Origin: Acanthamoeba castellanii str. Neff
Taxonomy: Eukaryota > Discosea > Longamoebia > Acanthamoebidae
Assembly (NCBI RefSeq): GCF_000313135.1
Contig: NW_004457343.1
Coordinates: 531,321-595,320, forward strand
Reading direction: 5' to 3'
DNA length: 64,000 bases
This document shows, piece by piece, positions 33,158 through 44,754 of this stretch. The notes beneath the pieces were generated by a model that worked only from the letters and a program-made list of their open reading frames with translations, did no database searches and had not been told where the DNA came from. The position numbers and the translations under genes are program-made. The stretch's first letter is position 1. The number at the start of each line of letters is the position of its first letter.

Positions 33158-33549
33158 GCGTGGAAAATCTGTTGTCTCTTTCTTCTGCGCACCATGAAGA
33201 GGAAAGCTGCTTAGCTACAAAGAAACGAGGGGGAGGGGGAGGAGAGGTACCTCAAGTGCTGATGAAAACGTTGAGAGAGGGTTGAATAAGGAGTTTGTTG
33301 TACGCCGTGACGGAGCGTGGATAAACCGAAGAAGGTGAAGGGGCATGAAGCTGGAAGGGGGGGATCATGTCAACCTGGGTGGTGCGGCATGCCGCTCTGC
33401 GATTCCATGTATATCCCAGACGGAAAGGCGAGGAAAGCCACGCGAAAAGAACGAAGCGTCGTCTGGCCGCCCCAAATTTTTATGTGGCTGACTCGGTTCT
33501 TCTGCTTGATGCCCGCGAAGAGCACGAACGAGGGCTGTACAGTCGATGA

Positions 33550-34124
33550 TCATACATTGTTATCACGCATGAAACTGGCGATCTTTTCCACCTCCACGGT
33601 GCTGCGCCCTGGATAGGTTGGCGCATCGTAGAAGCCGACTACCACACCTGTGGGTGGTGGACAGTGAGCCATTGGCCACAAAGAACTGAACTCCAAATTT
33701 GGAGTAAGCATACCCTGCTTCGTCTTGGCAGCAGAGAAGCCTGACGATCCCTGCAGGAAGGTCGTACAGAGGCGGTGAGCACAAAGGAAGCTCGTCCATA
33801 TTACGATGGCGCGTACCCTCTTGGCGTAGATGCTCTCGCTGGTGGAGCGCAGCAGGATGTATGACAAGCCCATTAGTTTGAGACCATTTGATTGAGCTTC
33901 GTAGGGGTTATCGAACGTCTTGCTCACGGCCACCAGTTCACTGCTTGCGACCTGAAAGAGCCCGTTAGCTTCATGCCGGCGAAAGGGAGGGGGTGAGGAA
34001 GATGTCGTACGTTGCTCAGGCCAGGAGAAGCCGCCCACACAGTACCATCATGCCCAAAGATGATGGCTTGCGTGACCTGCCCGGTCGCCGTCAATGCCTC
34101 GATGTAGCTGGCCCAACCTGACAT
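33550..34124 (-). CDS. profilin-like actin-monomer binding protein
   Basis: Four exons join to about 125 residues. The start SGWASYIEALTATGQVTQAI matches the N-terminal poly-proline-binding helix of amoeba profilins (W-x-x-Y plus V-T-Q-A), and IFGHDGTVWAASPGLSN continues that fold. Then come VASSELVAVSKTFDNPYEAQ, LKLMGLSYILLRSTSESIYA, KRGSSGFSAAKTKQGVVVGF and VEVEKIASFMRDNNV, the typical C-terminal helix. The insert YDAPTYPGRSTV lies in the variable loop. Profilin binds G-actin, proline-rich proteins and phosphoinositides. This is clearly diverged from the well-known Acanthamoeba profilins I and II, so it may be a further isoform. It is head-to-head with the RhoGEF gene, 186 bp away. Confidence 0.85.
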
Positions 34125-34310
34125 GTCTCGCTTTGGTTGCTGGTCTTCTTTCGGTTTTAAAAAGGAAAGCAAGAAAGGCGAAAAGAAAAGCAAGGCCGTG
34201 AAGCGAACACACGGAAGCGAAGTCGAGAGAAGAAGGGTTTGAGAGAAGGGGCCCGACCGAGGATTTTCGGTTCGGATTGGCGTAGGAGAAGGTCATCCTA
34301 AATCGCTAAA

Positions 34311-37300
34311 ATGTCGCTGCCTCGAACGCGTAATGCGCTCGCGGAGAAGATAGCCCTCTGGGAAGAACGCAATCAGCGCATGGCGGCGCAATTAGCGGCG
34401 GCGAGGCCGCGCAGTACTCAACCGAGACAGACGGTCGCGGATATGAGGATGGGGATGGGGAGCGTTATCGCGAGGCCCGTGACTGGGAGCGGTATCGTGA
34501 GGCCCTTGGCCGCCCCCGATGAGCCAAGCCACAACAACACAGAGGATGAGAAAGAACGGGAGAAGCATGCGAGGGAGCGATTGCGAAAGGAAGAGGAGGA
34601 GGAAAAGGCGCGAATGGATGAAGAGGTGAAGAAGGAATTGGAGAGGATGGAGCGAGAACTGGAGGGACACAGGCAGCAGCAAGATCAGGAACGATTGCGC
34701 AAGCAAGCAGAGAAGCTAGAGCGGGATACGAAAAGGGAGGTCGAGGCAAGAGAACGCGAACGGAAGGAACGCGAGGAGGAAGAATGCAAGGCGAAGGAGC
34801 AACAGCAGCAAGAGGAGCAACGACGGAAGGAGGAGGAGGAAGCAAAGCAGAGACAAGCGCTGAAGAGCGAAAAGGAGCTCGAGCTGGAGAGCAGACGACT
34901 CGAAGATGAACGTCTACACAAGGAACGCTTGCAAAGAGAGGAGAAGGCGCGATTGTGGAGGCTGCGAGAAGAGAACAAAGCGGCCGTAAAGATTCAAGCC
35001 AGATGGAAGGCATCGCACGAAAAGCGAAAATTCCAAGTGATGCGTACGTATCGCGGTCAGCTTGAAGCGATCTTCCATTGGCTCTCTTATTCACCCGTCC
35101 CTTCTACAATAACAGGGAAGATGAACTTGTATCGGACACAAGTGGCCCAAGAGATCCTCTCTACAGAAGAAAACTACGTCAAGACGCTGCGCGAAGTCGT
35201 AGAGGTACACCACCTGTTCTGTTTCCGGTCACAAAGCAGGCGAGATTATATTTTATATTGATTTACTTATTTTCATATTTCAATGTGATCAGCACTTCGT
35301 GAGGCCGCTCAAGGAAGCCGTGGCTCGCGGCAAGCCCATAATCTCGAACGATGAGATTAAAACGATATTCTCGCACATCCAAATAATCTTGGGCTACAAC
35401 GACGCCCTGCTCGAGGATCTGAGGAAGAAGACGAGTTCCTGGCATCCGTACCAAATGATCGGCGACGTGTTCCTCAAAATGGCCGCCTTCATGAGGGTGT
35501 ACACCGACTACGTGCGCAACTTCAACGACGCGCTCGCTATGATCCAGGTGCGTTCAATCACTCCCGTTGCGATCTCAGCGCGCTCACTTTCCTGTTGTTT
35601 TTGTTTCTTTCACCAGGAGTGTAAGAAATCACCAGAGTTCCTGGCCTTCTGTAACGACACCTACCCGAAGATGAGCGTCGTTCAGGCAGACCTTTCCTCG
35701 TACCTCATCACACCTGTACAGCGCATCCCTCGATACCAGGTTCGTACTCTCTCTTCACTCTCTCTCTCTCTCTTGGGCTGCTGGGCATTGTTCCGTGTTC
35801 GAGGCTAACGCATGAACTACTCCAGCTCCTTGTCCGAGATCTGCTCAAGCACACCTGGAAGGAGCACAGCGACTACGACAACCTAGAACAAGCGCTGCAG
35901 CAGATCACGACGACTGCCATTTACGTAAATGACAAGCAAAAGGAGGCCGAGAACATCCAGAAGATGCTGAACATCCAAGGCAGCTTGTACGGCAAGAAGC
36001 TTGTGGTGCGTGCACCTCCACCAGCACACCTTTTCGTCTCATATCGTTTGGTGACTAACTTGGCTTGTTCATCAGAATTTGGTGGACCCTCAACGCCGCT
36101 TCATCAGGGAGGGCTCCCTGGTCGAAATCAACCCCAAGGGCAAGGGCAAACCGCGGTGGTTCTTCCTCTTCACCGACCTTCTGGTCAAGTGCAACATGTC
36201 CAACACCATGAAGAAGAAGACCTTCAAGAAGGGGTCCGGCGCCCCCACCTTCGAGTATGTAGAACAGATCCCTTTGGAAGGTTGCGAGCTGGTCAACACC
36301 GCCGACGAGGGCGACAAGAAGCACAGTTTTCAGGTACCTTATTTTGTCTCCCTCTTCTCTCCACCATTGTACACTGACCTGTTTCCCTGCCAGGTCGTGA
36401 GCTCACCACCAGGCCTCTGGCTCTGTGCCTCCGCCGAGGAGGAGAAAACCGAGTGGATTAAGGACCTGAAAGAATGCATCAAGTTGCTCAAAGAAAAGAG
36501 CGACCTTTATGATGGTGCGGCCACCCGCTTATTTCCTGCTGCCTCTCTTCTTCGAGCCGTGAGCTGTACCTCTTAACTCTTTGTCATATCACAGAGCACG
36601 CCACCAAGATCGCGTCCCAGCGAGCAGCGGCGGCGAAGGCTCTAATTTCGGAGCAGTACACCGGCTACCGAGTCAGGGGTTCCTATACTTCAGCGAGCGG
36701 CGCCAAAAGAGCCGAAGCAAGGTATCCCGCTTGGAACCTTTTTCCTTCCCGTGTGGCAGGCACTAAACCCCACTGCTCTCCAGGAAAGGATCGCTGGGCG
36801 GGAACAATCCGATGGAGCTGCCAGACGAAGACACAGACTTGGGCAAGTCTTCTTTCCGATCCCTCTCTGCGCAGGAGCGCTTCCAGCTTGCCAAGCAAGC
36901 CGAGCAGCGGTATCGATACTCCCCCACATCAAGGGTTTGGTGGTTGGAACCCTGATTCTCAAGCTCGGTTGGCTCTTGTTAGGCTGGGCTTGCTTCTTGA
37001 AGAGGAGAAGCTGCAGGAGCAGAACAGGTTGGAGGCCGGCTATGAGAGGGTCAGACAGTTCAAAGACAGCATGGGCAAGAGATACTCGAACGCCTCCGAG
37101 GATATGAGCTCGATGGACGGCAGCGACTGCGATGAAACTCTCGACAGTAGCGATAGTAGCTTCATCTCAGATCTGAACGAAGGCATCAACACGGAAGCGA
37201 CCTCCGGTCGGACTAGCCGTGTCGGCTCCTTCGAGGAGAGCGAAGGGTACGCAGAGCTGTGTGGGCGATTATGGTAATGGACGTGCAACTCATCACACTA

Positions 37301-38441
37301 TTGCTGCTTTTCAGATCCCTGAACGACAGCGGGTCCACTTTCATCCAGCCCGGCAAAAGGCGATTTGCCAGCATGAAGGTACACCATGCCCACAATAAGG
37401 TAATTCGACACCGTGGACGGCTTACCTGCGTGACGCTTCTGCTGTTCTAGAGGGAACATTTCCGAGGCGCGGGCGGGTCGTCATCGCCGAAGTCTAACTC
37501 GCTCCCAGCTTCGCCCAAAGAAGATCGAGAAGAGGGTATGCGCTTGGTGTTCCCTACTGCCGCCACTGCAATGATTGACGCCTCTCTTTCGCGCCTGCAT
37601 AGCTCCACTGGCCGGGAGCGCGACGAAGCTCAACACCGACGCGCCAGCCGCCGGAGCACCAAAGACGAGGAAGTTCGCCAGCCTCAAGAGGGAGGATTAC
37701 CGCAGTGCACGCGCGTCTCGATACACTTCCTCGGGACCTTCGTCGATCGGATCGTCGGGTACCGACCTCTCAGCGATGACCGACGATGCAACGCTGGACA
37801 AGGAAGAGAGCGACGTGGTCATTCACGAAGACGCCGCGCCGACACCGCTCGCCGCCGTTCTGGAGAAGGAACGACGGAAAACGAAAACTAACTACGCAAC
37901 GGGAAGGCAGAGGTACCCCTCAGTCCACTCCAAGGACCTGCCGGCCGGCGGAGATTTTGGCGACGTGGCGGACATGCTCACGGAGCTGAAGAAGGGCAAG
38001 GCCGACAGCTCTCTCGGCAACAGCAGCACGATGGCCGGTGCCGCGGCCTCCGTCGCTGCGGGAGGCGACGAGAGCAAGAAGAAGATCAAGAAGAAGAAGA
38101 AGTTCAGCTCACTCAGGCCCCTCGAGAAGAAGTCCTCTGCCGCGCTCGTCGATGGAAGCAAGGAGGAGTTCGAGGAACCGGTCAAGAAGTACAGCAGCAT
38201 GAAGAGGGACGACTTCAAGGCCCACTCTGCCGCCTTCGGTGCGATCGAGCTCAAGGACATGGTCGCGGTGGCGAGGCCTGCCACGGATCGGGACCCGATT
38301 CCCTCTTCCACTCCCAACGGGGGCGGTGCGCCGAAGCGACGATTTGCCAGCATGAAGCGGGAGAATTACAAGAACTTCAAGCAGCTCAGCGCAGACTCGG
38401 AGCGGGAATTCGACGACGCGGCCGACGACGCCAAGCAGTAA
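34311..38441 (+). CDS. RhoGEF (DH-PH) with IQ motif, coiled coil and C-terminal RFASMKRE repeats
   Basis: About sixteen exons. The N-terminus (MSLPRTRNALAEKIALWEER) leads to a very long Glu/Lys/Arg single-helix or coiled coil (residues about 80-230) and an IQ motif (NKAAVKIQARWKASHEKRKF). The DH domain reads YRTQVAQEILSTEENYVKTL, HFVRPLKEAVARGKPIISND, ECKKSPEFLAFCNDTYPKMS and LSSYLITPVQRIPRYQLLVR (the conserved DH helix). The PH domain reads REGSLVEINPKGKGKPRWFF, LFTDLLVKCN and EEEKTEWIKDLKECIKLL. The C-terminal 250 residues are disordered and carry at least four copies of a K-[RK]-[RKY]-[FY]-[AS]-S-[ML]-K-R-[ED]-x-[FY] motif. The stop is TAA at 38439. It acts on Rho GTPases at actin-rich membranes. 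Confidence 0.9.
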
Positions 38442-39110
38442 CAGCAACACCACCCTCGTCGTGCGTGTAGTGTATTAGGGGTACGTTCCGTCCTGTGATT
38501 GCGCGCCTCTATCGACTTCGTACGCGCGCTGAGATTGACCCCTTTCTCCCTATGGTGGGTTGGTCCCGCAGCTGTGATGGAGTGTGGGTCGGGCAAACCG
38601 ATGGCTTGTCTGGCCGGCCACCTCTACCGTGGTTCATCCCTCCTACTCCTCTCTTCTCCTCTCTATCTCTCTTTATTTATTATCTTCTCTTTCTCTTTTT
38701 CCCTCTCTCCACTTCTTTTCCTATGTATTATATTCGACCTACTGTGTGCTCTCCGACGCGAGACACGGTGGCTCCAGCGTGATGTATGTATACCAGGACT
38801 GCCACTAAAAGCTCACGTGCCTTCAACAACATGTTGTTGGTTCGTTTTGTAGCTGCGCCGTCTCGACCCTTCGCCCTTCGCCACAAAATAAGGTAAGTTG
38901 CCGACAAATATGGAAAGTGGAAAAAGTGGTGGTACACGTGTCCCTCTCCCTCTCGAGTTGACCGCGACGTTCAAAGTCTTCTTCCAGAAGGAAGACAACA
39001 CAACGCCAGACACTCACTCGCTCGGTGTGTGAAAGTGGAGCGAAGGAGGAAGAGGGCCAGGTGACACCTGGAAGGAGGGACAGAGTGATATATAAATCTA
39101 GAGATTCACG
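38442..39110. other. intergenic between RhoGEF and RhoGAP
   Basis: This 669-bp stretch contains a pyrimidine-rich tract (about 38640-38720) and AT-rich sequence near 39089-39100, but no convincing exon on either strand. It should hold the RhoGEF 3' UTR and the RhoGAP promoter. Confidence 0.55.
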
Positions 39111-41335
39111 ATGAGCGACAAGGAAGCCAAGAAGAAAGAGAAGGCCGATCAGAAGGCCGCGGCCAAGGCGTTGAAGAAGGCCGACAAAGAGAAGAAGAAG
39201 GAGCAGCTGCTGCTAGAAAAGGAGAGGAAGAAAAGGGCAGGCTTCTTCGCGGCGAAGCGTTCGTCCACCACCAACTTCACCAACAACAATGGTAGGCTGC
39301 CCCCAAGAGCGACTGGTAAGATGATGGTAAGAGATTAATAGCTATTCCTTGCACCTAGCACCAGCGTCAGGGGGCAAACCTCTGAGCGCTCTTGAAAGGG
39401 CCTTGATGTCGAGGCCTGGTGAACAAGAGCTCGTTGCCAAGGGCGTCATCAAAGCTACACGCAACAGTATGTCCCCCACCACAATATCCTTCTGGCACCC
39501 CACCACACTGACCATCTTCTCGCCGTCGTCATCAGTTCCCGTTTTTGGGGTCCCCCTGCCCCACGTGATGTACATCACCTACACCCAGTTCCAGCTCCCC
39601 CTGCCCGTACTTCACGCCTGTGAATTTCTTCGTTCAGGCAATGGTATCCCCCCCCCCAAACGCACCAACAAGTTCATAGGTATGGCAATATGTTGATCGA
39701 ATCGTCACGTGGTGGAATGGGCCAGGCCATCACTTGATGACGGAGGGCATCTTCCGAGTTCCGGTTCGGCGGAAGAGGTGAACAGCTTCAAGGCCAAGTA
39801 CAACTTAGGTGCGCACTGCAACACTGGGCTCTCCGCAAGCTCGTTGCCCCTTGCATTACAAACACTCGTGACCCGGTGGCGACAACTCGACTCACGGATG
39901 GTTGCAGGAGAGGATCCTAAGTTTAGTGAATCTCACGTCCACTCGGTGGCGAGCATGCTCAAGCTCTACTTCAGGTAAAACCAACCCACTCACCTCGACC
40001 CCTCACCGCGCGCCCCCCTGGCCTAATCAGTTGTGCTTGGTCCGTGAAGGGAGCTTCCGGAGCCCCTGTGCACGTACAAAGGCTATCAGCTGTTTTGCGA
40101 CAGCCAGAGGGAACCCGACGCGGAGCAGGGCAAGGTGATGCTCATGGCGGCCCTCGCCGCTCTACCTCCCGTCAACCGAGCTCTCTTCGCTACCGTGACT
40201 CGATTGCTCAAGGACGTGGTTCGTTTGACCCTCCCAACTAGGACTAGGCGGGCGTCGCTGTGCCCATGGTGGGATGCTGACGCCAACGCGCGCTTCATGG
40301 CAACAGGCAGCGCACGAGAAACTGAACTTCATGTCTCCCGACAATTTGGGCATCGTGTGGGGACCCACGCTCCTGCGAGAGGAGAAGGAGAACTTCATGA
40401 GCATGGATCTCCCCGTGTCGGTCATCATATCTCTCATCAAATACTGCGACGAAATCTTTGTTGGCGAGGTGCGTTTCTCTTCTCTCCTCCTCTTATCTTC
40501 CTGTATGCCCAACGACACTAACAATGCAACGATGCGGGGGTACCAGGAGAAATTGGAGCTCAAAGCAGCATCCCAGGCCATCATCCTGCACACTGCTCCA
40601 TCCCACACAGCGGCGGAGATGAGCGACAGCAGCGGGAGCCTGAGCGTGAGCAGCATGCCCCGGTCGCCGGCCACCCCGGACATGCTGGGATCGGGAACGC
40701 AGGAAATACACCACCCGCACCCACTCCCGCAACCTCCCCCCTTCCCCAGGTTGCCCTCCGACTTCGGCGTTGGCATCCGCTCCCCCGATTCGGGAGGGGC
40801 CGACTCGGACAGGACTGGGGTGAGGCCCGGCTTCGGTACCTGTCCTGTATGCCGTGCACTGTTCGTGTTTGACCCACCATTCAACGTCCGTCCAACAACA
40901 CAGGCAAGATGCCGGGTCGCTCCTCTTCATTCAGTTCCCGGCACGGTGATTCTTGTCCTCTACCGGCCGTGGGCTCTGGATCATTCCCACTCCCCAGAAG
41001 CGACTCGCCCGGTCCCACGTACGATGAAGATCCATGCTCTATATGTTGTTACTCGAGCTGGTGTTGTGCTGGCGCGTTCATTCGCTCGCTCGCTCGCTCC
41101 TCTCTCTCTCTCTTTCGTCTGTTTCACTCATTATTGCCCTTGCTTGTGCAGCGAGCCTCCGGCGAGGATCTACACGCCGCCAATGGTGCCCGGCGGTCTG
41201 GCCGCAGCTGTGGCGAGGAGGACCAGCGACATCGAGGGCACGCCCACGCCCCTACGCGTGGGCATAGGCATGTCTACGCCGCCACGCCGGGCCCTGGGCA
41301 GCCGGCGAGAATACTCGGAGAACGACCTTCCCTAG
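39111..41335 (+). CDS. RhoGAP domain protein with an apparent one-base frameshift
   Basis: The N-terminus is a Lys/Glu helix (MSDKEAKKKEKADQKAAAKA). The RhoGAP domain follows over several exons: PVFGVPLPHVM, GNGIPPPKRT, HHLMTEGIFRV, then in another frame GSAEEVNSFKAKYNL. Later come HVHSVASMLKLYFRELPEPL, LPPVNRALFATVTRLLKDV and EKLNFMSPDNLGIVWGPTLL. The arginine finger of the family is the Arg in EGIFR, which is present. Between IFRV (to about 39759) and GSAEEV (from about 39763) one base is missing, so the continuous frame hits TGA at 39778. The tail is Ser/Pro-rich (SSSFSSRHGDS, YTPPMVPGGLAAAVARRTSD). RhoGAPs switch off Rho GTPases. Sequencing error is likelier than decay, as the rest is intact. 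Confidence 0.85.
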
Positions 41336-41843
41336 AACGAATGAACAGCAACCAACGCCAACGCAACTGACCAACGACCAACCGACTGACGAACACTGCG
41401 CACGAAGACCACGACGACGACGATCAAGCGACGCGCACCCAAGATGGTGATGATCGCTCCAGCGAGGGGAGGTTCCGTCGCGGTCTTCATGTCCACCTGC
41501 CGCATAGCGGATGGCTCCGTTACAGAAGCGACTTTTTTTTAATCACCCGCCTCCCAACCTTTTCGAGTGCTCACTCTTAACCTATCTCAGCTGCCAACCC
41601 TACATGCGCTTCACACCTTTCGTGGCAGCGGACCTGCAGTTTTAGGTCCGAAGATCGGTATTTCGGTCTGGACCGGCACCCTTTCTTTTGTACCGGACTT
41701 ACTTCTGGTCCGGTTCTTGTGCAGGTGCCCAACGAAAGCGGTATCAGGAAAGGACGGGGAGTGTGGTGGAGCCGTGTCACAGTCTCTAAGAAAGACTGAA
41801 CGCATGTCATAGGGAGCCACTTGCAAGTGCATTCGTCTCTGTG

Positions 41844-41849
41844 TATAAA
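41844..41849 (+). promoter_or_regulatory. TATA box candidate
   Basis: TATAAA lies 54 bp before the ATG at 41903. A start site about 30 bp downstream would leave a 5' UTR of about 25-30 nt, normal for a compact amoeba genome. No experimental start site is visible. Confidence 0.4.
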
Positions 41850-41902
41850 GTGAAGCCAAACCACGCGAGCTGGTAAAGACCATACGATCACAGCTCCCAA
41901 CA

Positions 41903-42681
41903 ATGTCAGCGTTTGGTATCTCCAGTTCCTTCCAGTTCTTAACGTGCAACTGCGTTCTGACCCAGCGTTGCCGCAGATGAAAACTACTATGTGGGAAACC
42001 TCTTTCGAGGTGAAGAGAACCTGGACTACTACCCGCAGGTACACCCCGCCGCCAACGCCGACCGAAGGTGTGCTGTCCCAATTCTCTTCCCCTTTGATAG
42101 GTCGCTGCGCCAGGCTATGGGCCGTATGGCTATGCCGACCCTCAGCAGCCCGGTGGGTACCTTGCCGAAGTGCCCAAGCCGCAGCAGGCCTACTACCCGC
42201 CGCCGCAGGGATACGCGGCTCCTCAGGCGTATCCTCAAACCTACGGCCAGCCGCTGCAGAGTCCCGGCTACGGTTGGCAGCAGGGGGGCGGCTATCCGCA
42301 ACCTGCGTATCAAGCCCCCAGGTCCTACATGGAGCAACAGGTACGCCTCACATCCTCTCCATCCCCCAGCTGAGGTGGTCTTGACTTGGTGTGTGTGTGG
42401 CAGGCTGTTGCCACGCCCACTTATGAGGAATACGAAGGGGTACGTCGTTGACGCCCGCACTGACGGAGAGACGAAGAACTGATGGTGGCTTTGTGCTGCA
42501 GCCGAGAGCAGAGAGCATGCCCACGGAAACCCAGATGCGGGGCGGGCACCACGACCAAAAGAAGAAGAAGGGAGACGACCACCACACCTCGCTGAGCACG
42601 GGCTTACAGGCGCTGATGGGCGCAGGCAAGCTCTTCAGCACCGGCGTTGATGTGTTGGCCGCACTCAACAACTTGACTTAG
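41903..42681 (+). CDS. Pro/Gln/Tyr-rich protein with NLFRGEENLDYYPQ box (tandem member 1)
   Basis: Five exons (41903-41915, 41977-42038, 42101-42340, 42404-42439, 42502-42681) encode 176 residues. The order is MSAFDENYYVGNLFRGEENL, then DYYPQVAAPGYGPYGYA, a PQQ/YPPPQGY repeat region with SPGYGWQQGGGYPQP, YMEQQAVATPTYEEYEG, and a Lys/His-rich hinge (HHDQKKKKGDDHH). It ends in an amphipathic helix (TSLSTGLQALMGAGKLFSTG, then VDVLAALNNLT). No signal peptide. The layout matches the next gene exon for exon, so the two arose by tandem duplication. Pro/Gln/Gly/Tyr-rich tails of this kind occur in annexin-like and membrane-trafficking proteins, but I recognise no family. Confidence 0.7.
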
Positions 42682-43062
42682 TCCGTGTTCTTTACACCGC
42701 CCTTTTTGCCTTTTTAAGACGTTTTTATTCTTTTAGCTGAGCTCAGCCCAATCAAAGGCGGTCTTTGAAACTAAATACAAAAGTTGATGTGCTGCCTTCT
42801 CTCCTCTCGTCCTGCCAACACACGTCCGCCAAGTCTACGCCAAGAGGCAAAGAGGGAGGGTCCAGCGGTGGTAGTGGAGCCGTGAATCGAATTCGCTGAG
42901 GCTGATGGGCGCAGTTCGAGTGGAGCTGCTCCTGCATTCAGACGGCTTTCTAGTGCCGCTTCAACAGGGTCAGCGAATCAATCGGCTTGGAAGTAGGAAC
43001 AGCGTTTTGTACGTTTTCAAAAGACCACGCCATTGCCACACAGATCCCACTACTACAGCACC
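42682..43062. other. intergenic between the tandem pair
   Basis: This stretch holds the 3' UTR of the first and promoter of the second Pro/Gln-rich gene. Only short unsupported frames occur, with no repeat of note. A T-rich segment near 42698-42735 may belong to 3'-end formation. Confidence 0.5.
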
Positions 43063-44594
43063 ATGACCTCCACGGGTACTTCGTCCTTCTTGCTAAGTAA
43101 AAGTGTAGTAAAGGTAACACCTTCAATCACTCGCAGAGAAAAGCTACGACTTGAACTACCTCTACAGGAACGAGGAGAACCTCGATTGGTACCCCCAGGT
43201 AAACGCAGTCGCAGCCGCACTCACCTGCTACGCCCCGGCTAACCCTCCATCCCCGTAGGTTGGGCCTCCCAATCCATACAGTCCGCCCCAGCCTCCCGGT
43301 GCGTTGCTCCCTTCACGACTGTCCTGAACCATGTCCCCTAAACCTGTAGCAGTAGCATCAGGCTATCGACCGTACGGGACCGACTACCTTCAGCAGCGGG
43401 GAAGCTTCCCAAGCAAGCAGTCCACCTACCCTCCGCCTCCTCAGCAGCAGAGCTATCCTGCCGGCCAGGCCTACCCTCCGCCTCCTCAGCAGCAGGGCTA
43501 TCCTGCCGGCCAGGCCTACCCTCAGCCTCCGCCGCCGCAGCAGCCGAGTCCCGGCTACGCTTGGCAGCAGGGCGGCGCAGGAGGTGGTGGCTATCCGCAG
43601 GCTCAGCCGCCACCGCCACCACAACAGCAACAGCAGGGCTACGCTGCCGGCCAGGCCTACCATCAGCCTCCCCAGCAGGGCTACGCTGCCGGCCAGGCCT
43701 ATCCTCCTCAGGCGCCGCACCCGCCGCAACAGCAGCAGCAACAGGGCTATCCTGCCGGTCAGGCCTCCCCTCAGCCTCCGCCGCCGCCTCCGCAGCAGCC
43801 GAGCCCCGGTTACGCTTGGCAGCAGGGCGGCGCAGGCCTCTATCCTCCCCAGGGCCAGCCGCCAGAGTACCAGGGCTACGCTACCGGCCAGGCCTCTCCT
43901 CCGCCGCCGCCCCAGCAGCCCGGCTACGTCCAGCCTTGGCAGCAGGGAGGAGGAGGCGGTCTCTATCCTCCCCAGCCACCTGTGTACCCGACTTATGCGC
44001 CGCAGCAGGTGCCCTCTCCCTTCTCATCCATATCTGCCACCAGGCATTGATGGTGTTCTGAGACGTGGACAACAGGGTACCGCGGCTCCGCTCTACTCCC
44101 AATCTTACGTGGACCAGAGAGTGGAGACCGTATCCACCAACCCCCAACACCCGGAGCGGAAGGCGACGAAGACGAAGGAGACCAGGAGCCGCTCGTTCTC
44201 GCATGGCCTGCGGGGATTGTTCCACAAGGAGAAGGAGGCCGCCGCCGCTGACGGGACAGCCCCCGCCTCGATCGAAGTGCAGAAGGTGCAGCTCAAGAAC
44301 GCCAGAAGCCGCTCGCTGTCGCAGGGACTACGGACCCTGTTCCGCCCCGAGGACCACAGCAAGGCCGCCGCAGCCGCAGATGATCAGGGACTGGTCGCGG
44401 AGGAAACTCTGGTGGTACACACGACTGAAACAGCAGCGCAACCAGAGAGAAGCGGTGGCGGCGAGGAGCACGAGGAGAAGAAGGAAGAGAAAAAGCATAA
44501 GAAGGCAGACTCAGCGGCAACCGGACTCAAGGCCCTGACGGTCGCAGGCGAAGCCCTTCACGCCCTCGACCTCCTGTCGTCTTTGACCTTCTAA
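43063..44594 (+). CDS. Pro/Gln/Tyr-rich protein with YLYRNEENLDWYPQ box (tandem member 2)
   Basis: The start exon MTST joins in phase 1 to EKSYDLNYLYRNEENLDWYP, then QVGPPNPYSPPQPP. Exon 43345-44008 (approximate) is a long repeat of YPAGQAYPPPPQQQGYPAGQ and PSPGYAWQQGGAG units. The final exon (QGTAAPLYSQSYVDQRVETV) carries two copies of a basic box, RSRSFSHGLRGLFHKE and RSRSLSQGLRTLFRPE, an acidic/Lys hinge (EEHEEKKEEKKHKKADS) and the same C-terminal helix as its neighbour (ATGLKALTVAGEALHALDLL). The stop TAA overlaps an AATAAA signal. It is an expanded paralogue of the upstream gene. Function unknown; the doubled R-S-R-S-[FL]-S box could be a phosphorylation or lipid-binding site. Confidence 0.72.
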
Positions 44595-44598
44595 TAAA
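44593..44598 (+). promoter_or_regulatory. polyadenylation signal candidate
   Basis: AATAAA overlaps the TAA stop of the second Pro/Gln-rich gene, implying a very short 3' UTR. The minus-strand HAUS6 gene ends only about 160 bp further on. Confidence 0.45.
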
Positions 44599-44754
44599 CG
44601 TAAACTTGGATTGCTCTCTTCAAGCTTCCATACTTTCGGTCGAAACGCAACCCACCAATGGCACTAAGAGATGAACAATAAAAAGAGAACCAATTGGTAA
44701 ATACAAGGGCGCCTCCAAGGAGCTCTGTGGTGGTCGTGGTGGTGGTCGTCGTTT

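Noticed and set aside
39089..39096. TATATAAA box before the RhoGAP ATG
   Set aside because: Only 14 bp separate it from ATG 39111, too close for a start site 30 bp downstream to include that codon. It may be chance AT-rich sequence or the start codon may be wrong.
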